Shown in pieces: positions 45,541 to 56,585 of a stretch of DNA of 64,000 bases. The stretch lies in NCBI GenBank assembly GCA_946902985.2, contig OX336395.1, positions 286,683,065 to 286,747,064 on the forward strand, read 5' to 3'. The first letter of the stretch is position 1. Each line of letters opens with the position of its first letter. Under the pieces are notes generated by a model that was not told where the DNA came from, searched no databases, and worked only from the letters and a program-made list of their open reading frames with translations. Source of the DNA: Meconema thalassinum (lineage: Eukaryota > Arthropoda > Insecta > Orthoptera > Tettigoniidae). Made by a program: the position numbers and the translations under genes.

Positions 45541-48436
45541 TTACAGGATTTAGATCCGACAGTGCAAAGTTGACCGTAAAAGTTCCAAAAATACAGTCAA
45601 AGCAGGCTGCGAACTTAGGATTCAGGCGATAGGTCTTTCTGTAAACGACCAAAAGTATCATAACGTACGGAAGTACCGGAACAGCGAGATAAACATTTAT
45701 CAATTTTAAAGAACCCGAACAGGGAAAAACAGAGTAAGGTTCGCAACGTATTTCAGAAAATTAGAAGTGCGAGAACCGGATAAACAAAGAAGAACGGAAA
45801 CTATAAACATTGTCTCAAGAAAGCAGACGAACTATTCTAAAGCACTAAGACTCGAGAAGTATTAGTTGCTAAAAAATCCATAGGTCATCGAGAGGTTATC
45901 GAGGGGACCTCGATCAGAACAGACTTTCGCTAGGATCGATAAATCAGATCTAAAAGGGGAGCCGTTCAAGCTAGAGAAATAGCCGATCATCAGGAACAGG
46001 ATTCGAAGAATTGTTATTCCAGGGAAGCAGTAGATGATTCGAGACTTTCGTATTCTACAGGATAGGAAGCCGACATTGAATAAATTTCACCCTTGGGGAC
46101 GGGAGATTAAGAGGTCACGTGTGATAGGCTAAAAAGGCGGCCTAGTGATCAAAAGTTGTGAAGTGTAAATATATCAAGAGTGTGTGTTAAAAGTAATATA
46201 TATATTTTTTTTAGTGTTTTATTGTGTATTCCAAACGGATACACCAGTGTATTAAAAATGTTGTCAGTGTTAAATGTATTGAATATGTGTCAAGAAGTGT
46301 CTGTACATGAGATGAGTTTGTACAATATGGAGTAAGTCAAGAAGGTGGGCCAAAATGTCACATCAAACGAGAATAAAGGTCAGAAAGCGACCTTAGACAT
46401 GAGAGTAAAGAATTTCATTATGTTTTGGGTGTCGGGAAAATTTTTGTGTACAATTCCACCGGAGTTTTGAATAAAAGGGATGTTGTTAAAGAAATAATAA
46501 CTAAATAAGAACGCGGTCTGAACAAAAATAAAATTTTAAGAAATAATAAATAATGATGTGAAATAATAAATCCTGTAGAGGAAATGCATGGAATAAAATG
46601 TCAGTGTATTTAATGAATGTTATAAAAGCAAGCGTAATAATAATAATTATAACAAAGATATTTACATAAAGGTAAATTTGAATTATATGAAAGAAATAGC
46701 TTTTGAGCTTTTGTAAGGAATGAAGACATGATGTGAATAACAAGGTAAAGAAATCTAAATAAAGATTAAATTGAATGATATAAAAATATAGAGCGTTGGA
46801 GCCTTAACAAATGTATAAGACATGATGTGAATGCATGTTCTTAAAAATGGAGCGATTTATTGTCAACGGAAAAGATTAATATAAGAATTGAGATATGTAT
46901 CAATTGTTACTATGAAATTTATCAGTTCTTTGGAAGACATTCGGCCGTAAAGTAATGTGTAGCGCAATGGAACGCAATTAAATAAAAAGTCACGCTAGGA
47001 ATGCGTAGAATTTAAATGTACTTGGTAAATTACTTATGAGGGGTAGTTGATTGTATTGAATTGAGATATGTTGTAAGTCCTCTAATTGTGACGTAGATCA
47101 CGAGGCCATGTGTGTGTTATTATTTAAAAGGGAGCTAATGTATGGTATTATTGACCGTAGGTCATGTAAGCAACGGCTAGACCCTAAATCGCGTCTTGTA
47201 TAAGTCCTCCAATGTGGAAATGGTTCCCGAGGCATGTTAAGAGATTCGAACCTAGAATCCTCTGTTTGTTAAAGCCCCTTATTATTCGTCGTTGAATGTG
47301 TATTACTCTTCTCAATCAGCGAGGACCCTTCATAATTAATAAATGCCAAGATTACGAGAATGGTTTATGAGCCAAAGAATATTGTTGAAAGTAAAACGAT
47401 GAGTAGAATGCCATGTCTCCCCAAAGAACTGAAAATAATGTGAAGGTTTGTTTTAAAAGCCTTGAAGAGAGCTCCAACAGTAGGCTAGGCAGGGAGCCGC
47501 TCTCCCTGTCATAAATCACGCTCGAGTATAATGGCCTGACCCTCATAGAGCGAGGGTGGGTAAAAACCGTCTTGTAAGAAGTGTTAAATACTCCGTGAAT
47601 GTTTAAAGTTGTTAATGACCCGGGCGTTGAACCGAGGTCCTTGTAGATTGATATTATCGCTTGCCAGTTCAGGTCGTAGTTTTCTCATGTGATTATGGTC
47701 TTATAAGACAAATGAATTAAATAAAAATCCCTATTGTAATGTTGTATGGAAAATAGGAATCCACGAGTTTTATGAAGATAACTAGATTTCGGGAGTAATC
47801 ATAGTTTTTGACTTTGTCAAGGAATCTTTATAACACTGGAGTACACAGGTTGTTTCCCGATCACCGTAGTGAATTTGCAAAACTTGAGAGAGATAGTAAA
47901 TACTGAGAATATGTGAAAGGCCCAAATATTGAAGTGAATAATTAACATGTAATCTTAAATGTAATTATATATTTGTTTTGATGATAAGAAAAGATAAAAA
48001 TAAATTCTTGAGGTGTACAAAAGTATGACACCATTATTATGGGAAAGTATCGAGCCAAAGAAGCTCGTAGTTATATGGAACTTTAAGATAAGTACTTTAT
48101 GGAAGTGAAAATAATCGTGAATTGTTGGTTTTAAAGAAAACCATGTGTTTTAATCTAATATTTGCTTTATTTTTATGCTATTCCTTGTTCACTTTGGACA
48201 AGTAGAATGATATTGGTCAGTAGTTTAATTGTTTTATTGTTTGTAGCGCCATAATTTTGATTAATTAAATGTGTTAAAATAGGAGTTGATTTTGTTGTTA
48301 TTTTTTCAAGTGTATCCTCTATTTAATCCAAAATATGTAAGTCACAGAGTGGGAGAACTTACCGCAGCCCCGAAAAATCCCGAATTGAGCAATGCTGGCA
48401 TACTGTGATTTGCATATTTCTTGCTAAAAGGGCACA
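45541..48436 (+). other. Non-coding part of right unit 2, truncated
   Basis: Matches 38488-41376 closely up to AAAAGGGCACA at 48426-48436. There homology ends, exactly where the purine tract and terminal-repeat candidate should begin. The G-run, LTR candidate and primer site are absent. Confidence 0.65.
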
Positions 48437-50779
48437 CTATGCAGGTTCGAACCAATTGTTAAACCAGAAAATGCACCTTTCCAACGTAGGTTCAACTTCA
48501 AGAAGGCGAACTGGCCTAAGTTCAGTTGTGAACTTGATGTAGCCATAGGGGAAGTGGAACCACAACCAGAAAACTATGACACCTTTATTTCCGTAGTGAA
48601 AAACGTCTCGCGAAAGAACATACCAAGAGGATGCAGAACAGAATATATCCCAGGTCTTTCTGATCAGAATATTTCTCTTTTGGATAACTACCGCAACTTG
48701 TATGATATGGAACCCTTCTCCGAGGAAACAATGGAAGCTGGGCATGCACTGATGATTTCTCTCGGTCAGACACGCACAGACAGATGGGATAGCTTGGTTT
48801 CTAATACCGATATGAAACAGAATAGTAGACAGGCACGGCGTCTTCTTAAGAACCTCAGTGGAGATCCGACTAGCCCGCCTTTTAGCTTTACTCAAGTAAC
48901 TGCTAATCAGATAGCTCACCAACTGATCTTAAATGGAAAGACTTCAAAATCTAAGTCAAATACAGAGAAACTTGAACTGTGTATTGAAGAAGAGACTGAT
49001 TTCCTTAAGGACCTGTTTACAATGGAAGAACTTATGAAAGCAATCGACGGTCTGAAATCGAACAAGGCAGCTGGGTTGGATGATCTCAGAGCGGAGCAAA
49101 CAAAACAATTTGGACCAGCAACACTGCAATGGTTGCTTTCATTGATGAACAACTGTGCATCCAGGCTGAAGATTCCTAAGGTATGGAGAAAAGCTGGCAT
49201 AGTTGCGATCCTAAAACCTGGGAAGACTCCTGATAGCCCAAAGAACTTTCGGCCAGTTTCACTTCTGTGTCACACCTATAAGTTGCTGGAGAGAATGATT
49301 CTTAATAGAATATCTGATTCTATAGATAGCAAACTGATTTCTGAACAGGCAGGCTTTAGACCAGGCAGGTCATGCTGTGGACAAATTCTGAACCTTACTC
49401 AGCACATAGAGAATGGATTAGAGGAAAAGTGCATTACTGGTGTAGCCTTCATAGATTTAACTGCTGCTTACGACACTGTTAATCATAACACACTACTTCG
49501 TAAGATTTATGAACTGACAAAGGACTACAGGCTGACCTCACTGCTGAGAACTTTCCTTGAGAACAGAAGATTTTTCGTGTCTCTCCTTGGGAAAAATAGT
49601 CGTTGGCGCCTCCAGAAGAATGGACTACCTCAAGGTAGCGTCTTAGCACCACTGCTTTGCAATGTATACACCAATGACCAGCCCAGAACAGAAGGCACCA
49701 GGCGATTTATCTACTCAGATGACACTGCAGTAGCCGTGCAAGGTCGTAGCTTTGAAGAAGTAGAACATTCTTTGTCCTGTGCCTTGGAAGAACTTGGTCG
49801 ATACTATCACAGAAATTATTTGAAGCCAAATCCCGCCAAAACGCAAGTTTGTGCTTTCCACTTGCGAAATAAAGAAGCAAAGAGGACATTGAACATTAAG
49901 TGGCAAGGTGAAACAATCCTTCATTGTTTTACACCAAAATATCTTGGTGTCACCCTCGATCGAACTCTGTCTTTCAAGAAACATTGCTTGAACACCAAAA
50001 GTAAAGTATCTGTACGAAATAACATACTAAGATGCCTAACAGGAAGGACATGGGGTGCTCACCCCACCACTCTCAGAACTTCAGCCCTTGGACTGAGTTT
50101 CTCAGCTGCTGAATATGCAGCACCAGTTTGGCTTTCTTCTCCACATTCCAAAGAGGTGGATATAGCTCTGAATGAGACTTCCAGGATTGTATCTGGGTGC
50201 CTTAGACCAACACCACTTCAGAAGATCTACCCTCTTATAGGAATTTCTCCACCTCATGTCCGAAGAATGGTAGCAGCAGCATCTGAGAAGAAACGGCAAG
50301 AAACCGATTCAAGGCATCCACTTTTCGGCCAACAACCAGCCCGACAGAGACTTAAGTCCAGAAACAGCTTTTTGAGGGGAGTAACATCCCTCGAAGGCTC
50401 ACAAGAAGCTGCCCGTGTGAAGATATGGAAGACAGAGATCACAGACCCAATTATTCCTCTATCAGAAAAAATGGCACCTGGTCACAACTTGCCATATGGT
50501 ATTTGGAAATCATTGAACAGGCTGAGGACGGGGGTTTCACGCTGCAAGAACAATCTCAAGAAATGGAACATGCTCGTCAACAATGACGAGTTCTGTGACT
50601 GCAGCATTTTACAAGACCCAGAACACCTGCTGATCTGCCCCTTGATGGAGGACATATGTTCAAAAGACGATCTTTTGGCTGCTAACTGTTGCTACTTAAT
50701 GTCAAAATCTAATTTGATTTGGACACGGAAAAAAATCCCTTTAATACCTGTTTATTTGTTACTCTCTCTACTCATCTGA
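48437..50779 (+). CDS. Non-LTR retrotransposon reverse transcriptase, 5'-truncated, open
   Basis: The frame is open from the junction at 48437 to the TGA at 50777-50779 (780 residues); the endonuclease that should precede it is missing. The linker RRFNFKKANWPKFSCELD opens it. RT blocks follow: IDGLKSNKAAGLDDL, WRKAGIVAILKPGK, NFRPVSLLCHTYKLLERM, EQAGFRPGRSCCGQIL, VAFIDLTAAYDTVNHNTLL, NGLPQGSVLAPLLCNVYTND and RFIYSDDTAVA (catalytic DD intact, Ser for the usual Ala), then FTPKYLGVTLDRTLSFKKH. The C-terminus has W..LNRLRTGVSRCKNNLKKW and CDCSILQDPEHLLICP, a Cys/His cluster. The pattern fits the jockey/CR1 group. The GTG at 48554 is not a real start. Confidence 0.85.
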   Translation, partial: LCRFEPIVKPENAPFQRRFNFKKANWPKFSCELDVAIGEVEPQPENYDTFISVVKNVSRKNIPRGCRTEYIPGLSDQNISLLDNYRNLYDMEPFSEETMEAGHALMISLGQTRTDRWDSLVSNTDMKQNSRQARRLLKNLSGDPTSPPFSFTQVTANQIAHQLILNGKTSKSKSNTEKLELCIEEETDFLKDLFTMEELMKAIDGLKSNKAAGLDDLRAEQTKQFGPATLQWLLSLMNNCASRLKIPKVWRKAGIVAILKPGKTPDSPKNFRPVSLLCHTYKLLERMILNRISDSIDSKLISEQAGFRPGRSCCGQILNLTQHIENGLEEKCITGVAFIDLTAAYDTVNHNTLLRKIYELTKDYRLTSLLRTFLENRRFFVSLLGKNSRWRLQKNGLPQGSVLAPLLCNVYTNDQPRTEGTRRFIYSDDTAVAVQGRSFEEVEHSLSCALEELGRYYHRNYLKPNPAKTQVCAFHLRNKEAKRTLNIKWQGETILHCFTPKYLGVTLDRTLSFKKHCLNTKSKVSVRNNILRCLTGRTWGAHPTTLRTSALGLSFSAAEYAAPVWLSSPHSKEVDIALNETSRIVSGCLRPTPLQKIYPLIGISPPHVRRMVAAASEKKRQETDSRHPLFGQQPARQRLKSRNSFLRGVTSLEGSQEAARVKIWKTEITDPIIPLSEKMAPGHNLPYGIWKSLNRLRTGVSRCKNNLKKWNMLVNNDEFCDCSILQDPEHLLICPLMEDICSKDDLLAANCCYLMSKSNLIWTRKKIPLIPVYLLLSLLI

Positions 50780-51170
50780 TATTCATCATTCTTTTGTAAA
50801 AGCAGATTTCAAAAGCTTCTATTCTCCTATTTTCTGCTCCGCCAACAGTAGAAGTTTTAATTCCTTAGTGTGCCTCACCCCAGAAAACATAGTTTCAAAA
50901 AGACTTTCTATATTTAACTTAATATAATCACAATTATTTTCTGTATAAATGCTTTCTTCACCCGAGCGGACCTACTTTTAATATCTTCTTTGCTTCTTCT
51001 ATCACTATGGTAATTTATTTCGTAAATGGCAAAAGTCTCCTACTTATTTTAGCTCTTCTCCTGCCTACTTGACGTCAGTTAGGGCTTGAGGTTTTCTTCG
51101 TATGCATTCCAATTTTTTACGTTTATTGATTTTTAACATGATTTTCTTCCTCAAGAGTGAGTACATACCT
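50780..51170 (+). other. 3' untranslated region of the RT element, probable
   Basis: AT-rich sequence after the RT stop with no poly(A) or tandem tail that I can see. It runs into the decayed minus-strand retroelement. The exact 3' end is not resolved. Confidence 0.35.
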
Positions 51171-51171
51171 A

Positions 51172-51840
51172 TTAAGAATGCATATCCTCTAATAAATCAG
51201 CTGTGATGACATTATTGTAATTATTATTAAATCTCGGAAATGAGATTATTACTCCCTGAATTTTTACTCCTACTTGAATCTTCCAATTCCCCGTATTGCT
51301 CGTACAATTTTTAGATTGAAAATTATGGGTGATAAGTTGGAGCCTTGCCTTACACCTCGCTGAATGCCATTCATCCCGTATAAGTGCCGTCTGCTTTCTG
51401 TATAAATTGAAGATCAACCTCCTATCCCTGTACTATTTTTGAATCCTTTTAACAATGTCAAACAACTTACTCCAATCGGCGTTATCAAAAGCCTATTCTA
51501 TGTCTACAAGTGCCATGTACCTTCTCTTATATTTCCCTATTCTACTTTCCAAGTTCAGTTAAGGAATTATTAGAGCTTCCCTTGTTGCTGCGTTTCTCCT
51601 GAGACCAAATTATCCACCTAACTCTTTTTTTTCTTGTAAATTATTCTAATCAGGGCCTTTAAAGAATGAGCGATCACGCTGACTGTACAATAATCTTCCC
51701 ATATGTCAGCTTCTTCGGTATACGAATGATAACATTCTTCTGAAAATCAAGGACACCTTTCCTGTCTCATAAATTCTACATCCAAACGTAATAACCTGCT
51801 CTCCATTACCTGTGCAGTGTAGCAACGTTATGATCTACTA
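51172..51840 (-). pseudogene. Decayed RT domain of an EN-RT element
   Basis: Minus-strand pieces in shifting frames: DYCTVSVIAHSLKALIRIIY, TREALII, KRRYMALVDIE.AFDNADWSKLF, YRDRRLIFNLYRKQTALIR and GVRQGSNLSPIIFNL. The order and spacing are those of a non-LTR RT up to the block before the catalytic YADD/FADD, which would lie beyond 51172 and is not seen. It belongs with the endonuclease at 52330-52890. Confidence 0.65.
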
Positions 51841-51889
51841 GTGGACCCATGCGAGCTTTCACAACGGGAATGTAGGTTTATGGGCTAGT

Positions 51890-52318
51890 AAAGAGGAAGT
51901 GAGTGCGTTTCGGGCGCATATGGGGCTATGCGGAACCTGTAGGTGCCCTATATGTGGGTTACGAATTGTATACTACCCAGCTTCCTACCTCAGTTGGCTT
52001 CCTAGATAACATGACAATCTTGGCGAGACCGCACCGGAGCCATCTGCTGAGAGACTCCTCAGCTAGCAGTACGCCGCGCTCCCTCCAGATGGCTGCCGCC
52101 GCCGCGCTGCCGTGCGATCTGGCGGCAGGATCGCCTAGCAGTACGCCGCGCTTCCGCCAGATGGCTGCTGCCGCCGTGTCAGGTTACGGTGCTCCCATTT
52201 TAAATGTACATTTTTTTAAGGTATTTATTTCATTGTGAGGCATTTAAAGAGGAAGTGAGTGCGTTTCGGGCACATATTGGGTTATGCGGAACCCGTAGTA
52301 CCCCATATGTGTAGGTTA
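51890..52318. mobile_element. GC-rich element with ~72-bp direct terminal repeats
   Basis: AAAGAGGAAGTGAGTGCGTT and about 50 following bases occur at 51890-51961 and again at 52246-52318, 356 bp apart. The interior is far richer in G+C than anything nearby. It includes AGCAGTACGCCGCGCT twice (about 52064 and 52137), each followed by CCAGATGGCTGC. It sits between the RT and endonuclease parts of one decayed retroelement, so it is an insertion. The plan resembles a miniature terminal-repeat retroelement, but I see no primer site. Confidence 0.55.
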
Positions 52319-52329
52319 GTTTTAACAGG

Positions 52330-52890
52330 ACCTTATTTTCGGTACAAAACCGGAATGGGACCTTAGTAGAATAATATAGGGAGGATTTCTAGTGTTTTGT
52401 TGGTGCTTAAAAGCCTCCTAGAATTGTATCAAATTTAGATCAGTTAAATTAAATCTCTTTTCTCATCCTCTCTCAGTACATACTGTATATTGCCCACCTT
52501 TTTGGCTTTTTATTTTCTTCTGTTTTTTCCTGCTTTAATCTGAATTTCATAACAACCAGATTGTGGTCACAGTTTACGTCAGGTCCACGATATGTTTTGC
52601 AGTCTAATATCTGATTTCGGAATCTGATTGACCAAAATGAATTCAATTTGGGTAGTCCTATATCACCTGGTGTCATCCATGCGTATATTCTTCTATTGTG
52701 GTTATTGAATTTAGTGCAAGCTATGACCAACTCTTGCCCGGTGCATAATTCCGTCAGCTTTCCTTCTCAATCATTCTTTTCGCTTAATACAAATTCTCCT
52801 TCTCTCTTCCCTTCCCGATTTTTTCCTATCGCAGCATTCAAATTTCCCATTACTAGAACATTTTAGACACACTGGACATACCTCAGAATT
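52330..52890 (-). pseudogene. Endonuclease domain of the same EN-RT element
   Basis: The minus strand reads NRRIYAWMTPGDIGLPKLNS, then RFRNQILDCKTYRGPDVNC and DHNLVVMKFRLKQEKTEENK. These are the TWxSPD-like, IDFIL-like and SDHN blocks of the apurinic-type endonuclease (the S of SDHN is C here). Upstream VMGNLNAAIGKNREG corresponds to the GD(F/W)NA block. The frame is broken between blocks. Confidence 0.65.
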
Positions 52891-53070
52891 TCATCTATGT
52901 CTTCGTAGTGCGCCCATATTTACTTATTTGAGAATATTCGGAAGCACTGAACCAAAGAACTCTTGGCTACGTGACGATTTACGTAAAGAAACGTAGGGGC
53001 TATAGGCAACAGGAAGCACACGTCATGGAAAGCATCCCGCTTCCCATGATTGACGGAGAGAACTTTGATT

Positions 53071-53840
53071 GACTTTGTGCTAGGAAGAGCGCGGACTTCG
53101 TGAAATTTCGACCATGAAGGAAGCCTGAGCTAAGGGTCAAGTAATGTAACAAAGCCGGTGAAATATTTCTGTGCCAGTAGAACTTTGAACATTTCGGCCA
53201 ATTATTGGAATGCGAAAGAACTACAATATTATTTAATACTGGAAATGGGAGAGGAAGCTGGTATTTCTTTTGTAATATTCACGCAGCCTCTTGCCAGCAA
53301 CAGAGAAAAAATAAAATGAACTTGTCACCTTGCTCTGCGAAGTCAAAGGGAACACAGCTTATAAAGAAAACGAGATGGCCGTGAACGAGGCACACGAGAG
53401 CGTAGATACACGTACGGGAGACGTGCCTGACTAGAGATCATATGACCAAGATCCAATACGAATATTAGGAGTGGATAATTAGCGCAAATTGAAGGTAATT
53501 ACTTAAGTAGCTAGACACTTCGAATCGATGCAGAATTAATGTACGAATTATAATGAATATAGCAGGAGTACCAGTAAAATTTGTTTCTAATGTAATACGC
53601 AGGCAGAGTGGGAAGTCAGAAAAAAACGCGCTAAAGAGGACTTTTGGAGGGGAGATAACGACTCGTAGAAGAGGCTAGTCATTTTTTTTAACACGGTGGA
53701 GTTCAGACGTACTACTTTGTGCTAGGAAGAGCGCAGATTTCGTGAAACTTCGACCGTGAAGGAAGGCAGAGCTGAGGGTCAAGTAATATAACAAAGCCGA
53801 ATAAATATTTGAGTGCCAGTTGAACTTTGAACAATTCGGC
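53071..53840. repeat. Pair of ~128-bp direct repeats, 642 bp apart
   Basis: ACTTTGTGCTAGGAAGAGCG and about 110 following bases at 53072-53199 recur at 53714-53840 with roughly 10-15% differences. Both end in GAACTTTGAACA.TTCGGC. They could be parts of two LTRs or a local duplication. No primer-site-like TGG sequence follows. Confidence 0.5.
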
Positions 53841-54421
53841 GATTTTTTAATTACGAGTGTAACATAAGTGTGAATGTCTACGAACAATAATTATTAAAGT
53901 GAACTTTATTCATTGAATACCACAGTATAGTGAGTATTATAGCGCAGATGTGTAACACCATTATTTTACACACGCTAAAGGGGAACTAAAGTGGATGCGG
54001 TATTGATAGACATTGCAAATGATAGTACCTATTTTTACATGCAACGAAGAAGATCCATATATGAACATTGAACTTCTAAACTAATATAAACAGACAGAAT
54101 TGGAAATCTACGTGAGTTATTCAAAAACTAATTTGAAATTATTTTGAATTTTTTTTGTCTGCGATTTACTACGATTTCTTCAACGAATTATTGGTCATGA
54201 TCTGCGATACTTATAAGTTTGAGTTAGTGAGGATGACTACAGCAATTACCACGGAGGTGAGGATGCATTGCTAAATGCATGGAAGGGAAACCAAGCAGAT
54301 AATAGAATGTGGATACCAGGAGTGACATAAAATTGAAATTGAACATATTATAATTATTATAATGAATTTCCATCACCACCTTTAGAAATTTCATAATCAG
54401 TTATTTCTACAAATCGAGACT

Positions 54422-54714
54422 ATGAGTTACATCAACCAGATCTTAGAGAAAGCAGCCGATAGAAGGGACTCGACAGTTCCATCGGGAACAGAAGAAAGAA
54501 GTGATATTGACGAGTTTCATCTGAAACCGGAGAGAAGCGTACTATTGAATCCAGAATCATCCGCCATCATGACAACACGTTAGATGCAGGAGATCTCGAA
54601 GATATCCTTGTTCAAATAGAGAATCCAGTTGATGTAACACCATTAAGACCAGGACATGCAGAGCTGAGTAACCATCAGGCTGAAGGCATAAAGAACACTC
54701 ATATAAATTTGTAG
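54422..54714 (+). pseudogene. Short unrecognised ORF, frameshifted (~98 codons)
   Basis: ATG at 54422 opens MSYINQILEKAADRRDSTVP and runs to about SSAIMTTR-stop at 54580. A one-base shift just before continues as LDAGDLEDILVQIENPVDVT to a TAG at 54712-54714. The hydrophilic product resembles nothing I know. It lies 580 bases downstream of the 53.1/53.7 kb direct repeats and could be a gag remnant of the same element. Confidence 0.3.
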
Positions 54715-56583
54715 ATTTGTTGATGATTATTTGGATACACCTTTTTTGACCATTTTCTAAATGTATTTTCCTTTAGCTATTGTCATTCTTCGAATAGTTG
54801 TTTGGAGTAATTTGATAGGTATTTCGATATATTTACGATAATTTGGATTGTAGTTCAGTTTTGCGATTTTCATTGTGTAGGACGATTTTGTATCATCGTT
54901 TGACCAGGATTATGACAGAAACATAGGATTAGAGCTACGTTTATGCGTATTAGATTGTTATTTTCGATCTGCGAGTTTTATTTAAGGTATTTTGATCAGT
55001 TCTGAGCTTTGTAAGTTTGATGCTTGAAGCATTGTCATTGTAGACATGAGTTGGCTTTGATCCAACTTCAATTTTTAAAGGATTGTTGTTGCAGGTTAGT
55101 AATTCAAATTGAGGAAATCTAGCAACACTAGGGCATGCTAATATTCACTATGATGAGCAGTTTTAAGACCAGTGTTTGTGACAGAGGAATTTATTTTTCA
55201 TATGGAAAGAAATACCAGTTTGGAGTTCAGAAACTAGTATTGTTATTTTCTTATTAAATATAATGAATGCGATCTGAATTTGAAGTCAATTTATATATAA
55301 ACAGACGTCTCGAGTGGTATTATGAAAAGTTATGTTAACTAATGCGCGTTATTGAATTTATTTTATTGATGAATTGTATTGGGGACTTATCGATCATGGC
55401 GAACATAAGATCAAAGTAATGAATGAAATAATGATATGTCAAGACTGTATGTGTATTGGAAAAGGAATGTGATAGGTATTTGCGTTATTTTATTATTATT
55501 AATATGATGGATGATGACTACAGTATCCATAATTGTTAGTTATAAAATATTGAGTAATAAATTATTTGATATATCCTAGAGGAAACATGTATAAGAAAGT
55601 CTAGTGAATGTGCACTTTTGACGTTGGATAATGATTTATGGAAACATTAACGATGAGGAACAGCTGTTTTGTGACATACCATGCTGATATATTAGAATGT
55701 TGATTGTTGGAGGAAGATTTGTATGAATTATTATTATTACTTTTATTATTATTGAAGTTTATCCAGGATGTGGAAATGTTTAATCGGAATTAGCTCCGTC
55801 GCTTGTTCAATAGATTAATTAGATGTGACAAAGTTGACCCAGGAATGGAGTAAAATAACTGTTTGTTAGATTGGTGTATGATAATCTAAGTAGCACCATT
55901 GGAATAATGATGCAAGAATAGTACAGTTGTGGAAAGAGCATCAGCGAATGCTACCTTGAATATTGAAATTCATGTGAAAGAGGTAATGTAAATAGAACAC
56001 GTCATATTATAGATATTAGAGATATCATGAGCAGTAACTACATAAACGAGCGTTACATTTCATAGCCGCTTTAAAACATCTAATAGGTTATGTATTTGAT
56101 ATATTAATGGTAGAGTAGGAATAAGGAGTCCTGTATAGAGTTCCAAGAATATTGTGAATTTGGGAGCTGAGGAAGGAGCTAATTTATTTAAATAGTTTGA
56201 TAGTTATCGATAGATTTTTGATCAGTAAATTAAAGGGGATGGCGCAATCTCGTGTGAAGTTATATTCTATTTGAAAACTCCTCATTATTTGAAATTTATT
56301 TACGTTAAATAGTGAGAGGATATTTCAGGATTTACACTTATTATTAATTTATTTTTGCAGAGTTTTATTGAGTATGTTTTATTTATTCTGTATTCGTTTT
56401 CGCAATAAATTTGCAGGAACTGTTTAGTTTCCCTGTCCCATTTTATAGAAAACTTGACTAGTTCTTTCAGTAATTTAGTTGCATGTGTGCTATTATTATG
56501 TACAGGTGCCCACCCATTACCAACACCCGTCACGATCTCCGAGATTCCAGGAATCTCACTTTAACATCCTTAGCAGTGATTTT
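54715..56583. other. Unassigned AT-rich DNA
   Basis: No recognisable gene. Several ATTATTATT runs (55490, 55730) and no element ends that I can define. Confidence 0.4.
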
Positions 56584-56585
56584 TA

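Larger units (their letters stand above)
29886..48436 (+). mobile_element. Right tandem array of non-autonomous LTR-type element (~7.05-kb unit)
   Basis: Three partial or complete units in plus orientation. Corresponding points are ~7,052 bp apart (ORF starts 34795 and 41846; 38272 and 45325). The first unit is truncated at 29886 and carries a 1.5-kb insertion; the last stops at 48436. Element parts are the same and in the same order as in the left array, with clear homology in the non-coding region and 3' ORF, but the coiled-coil ORF is much longer. Units are nearly identical, implying recent amplification. No protease, RT or integrase is present. Confidence 0.8.
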
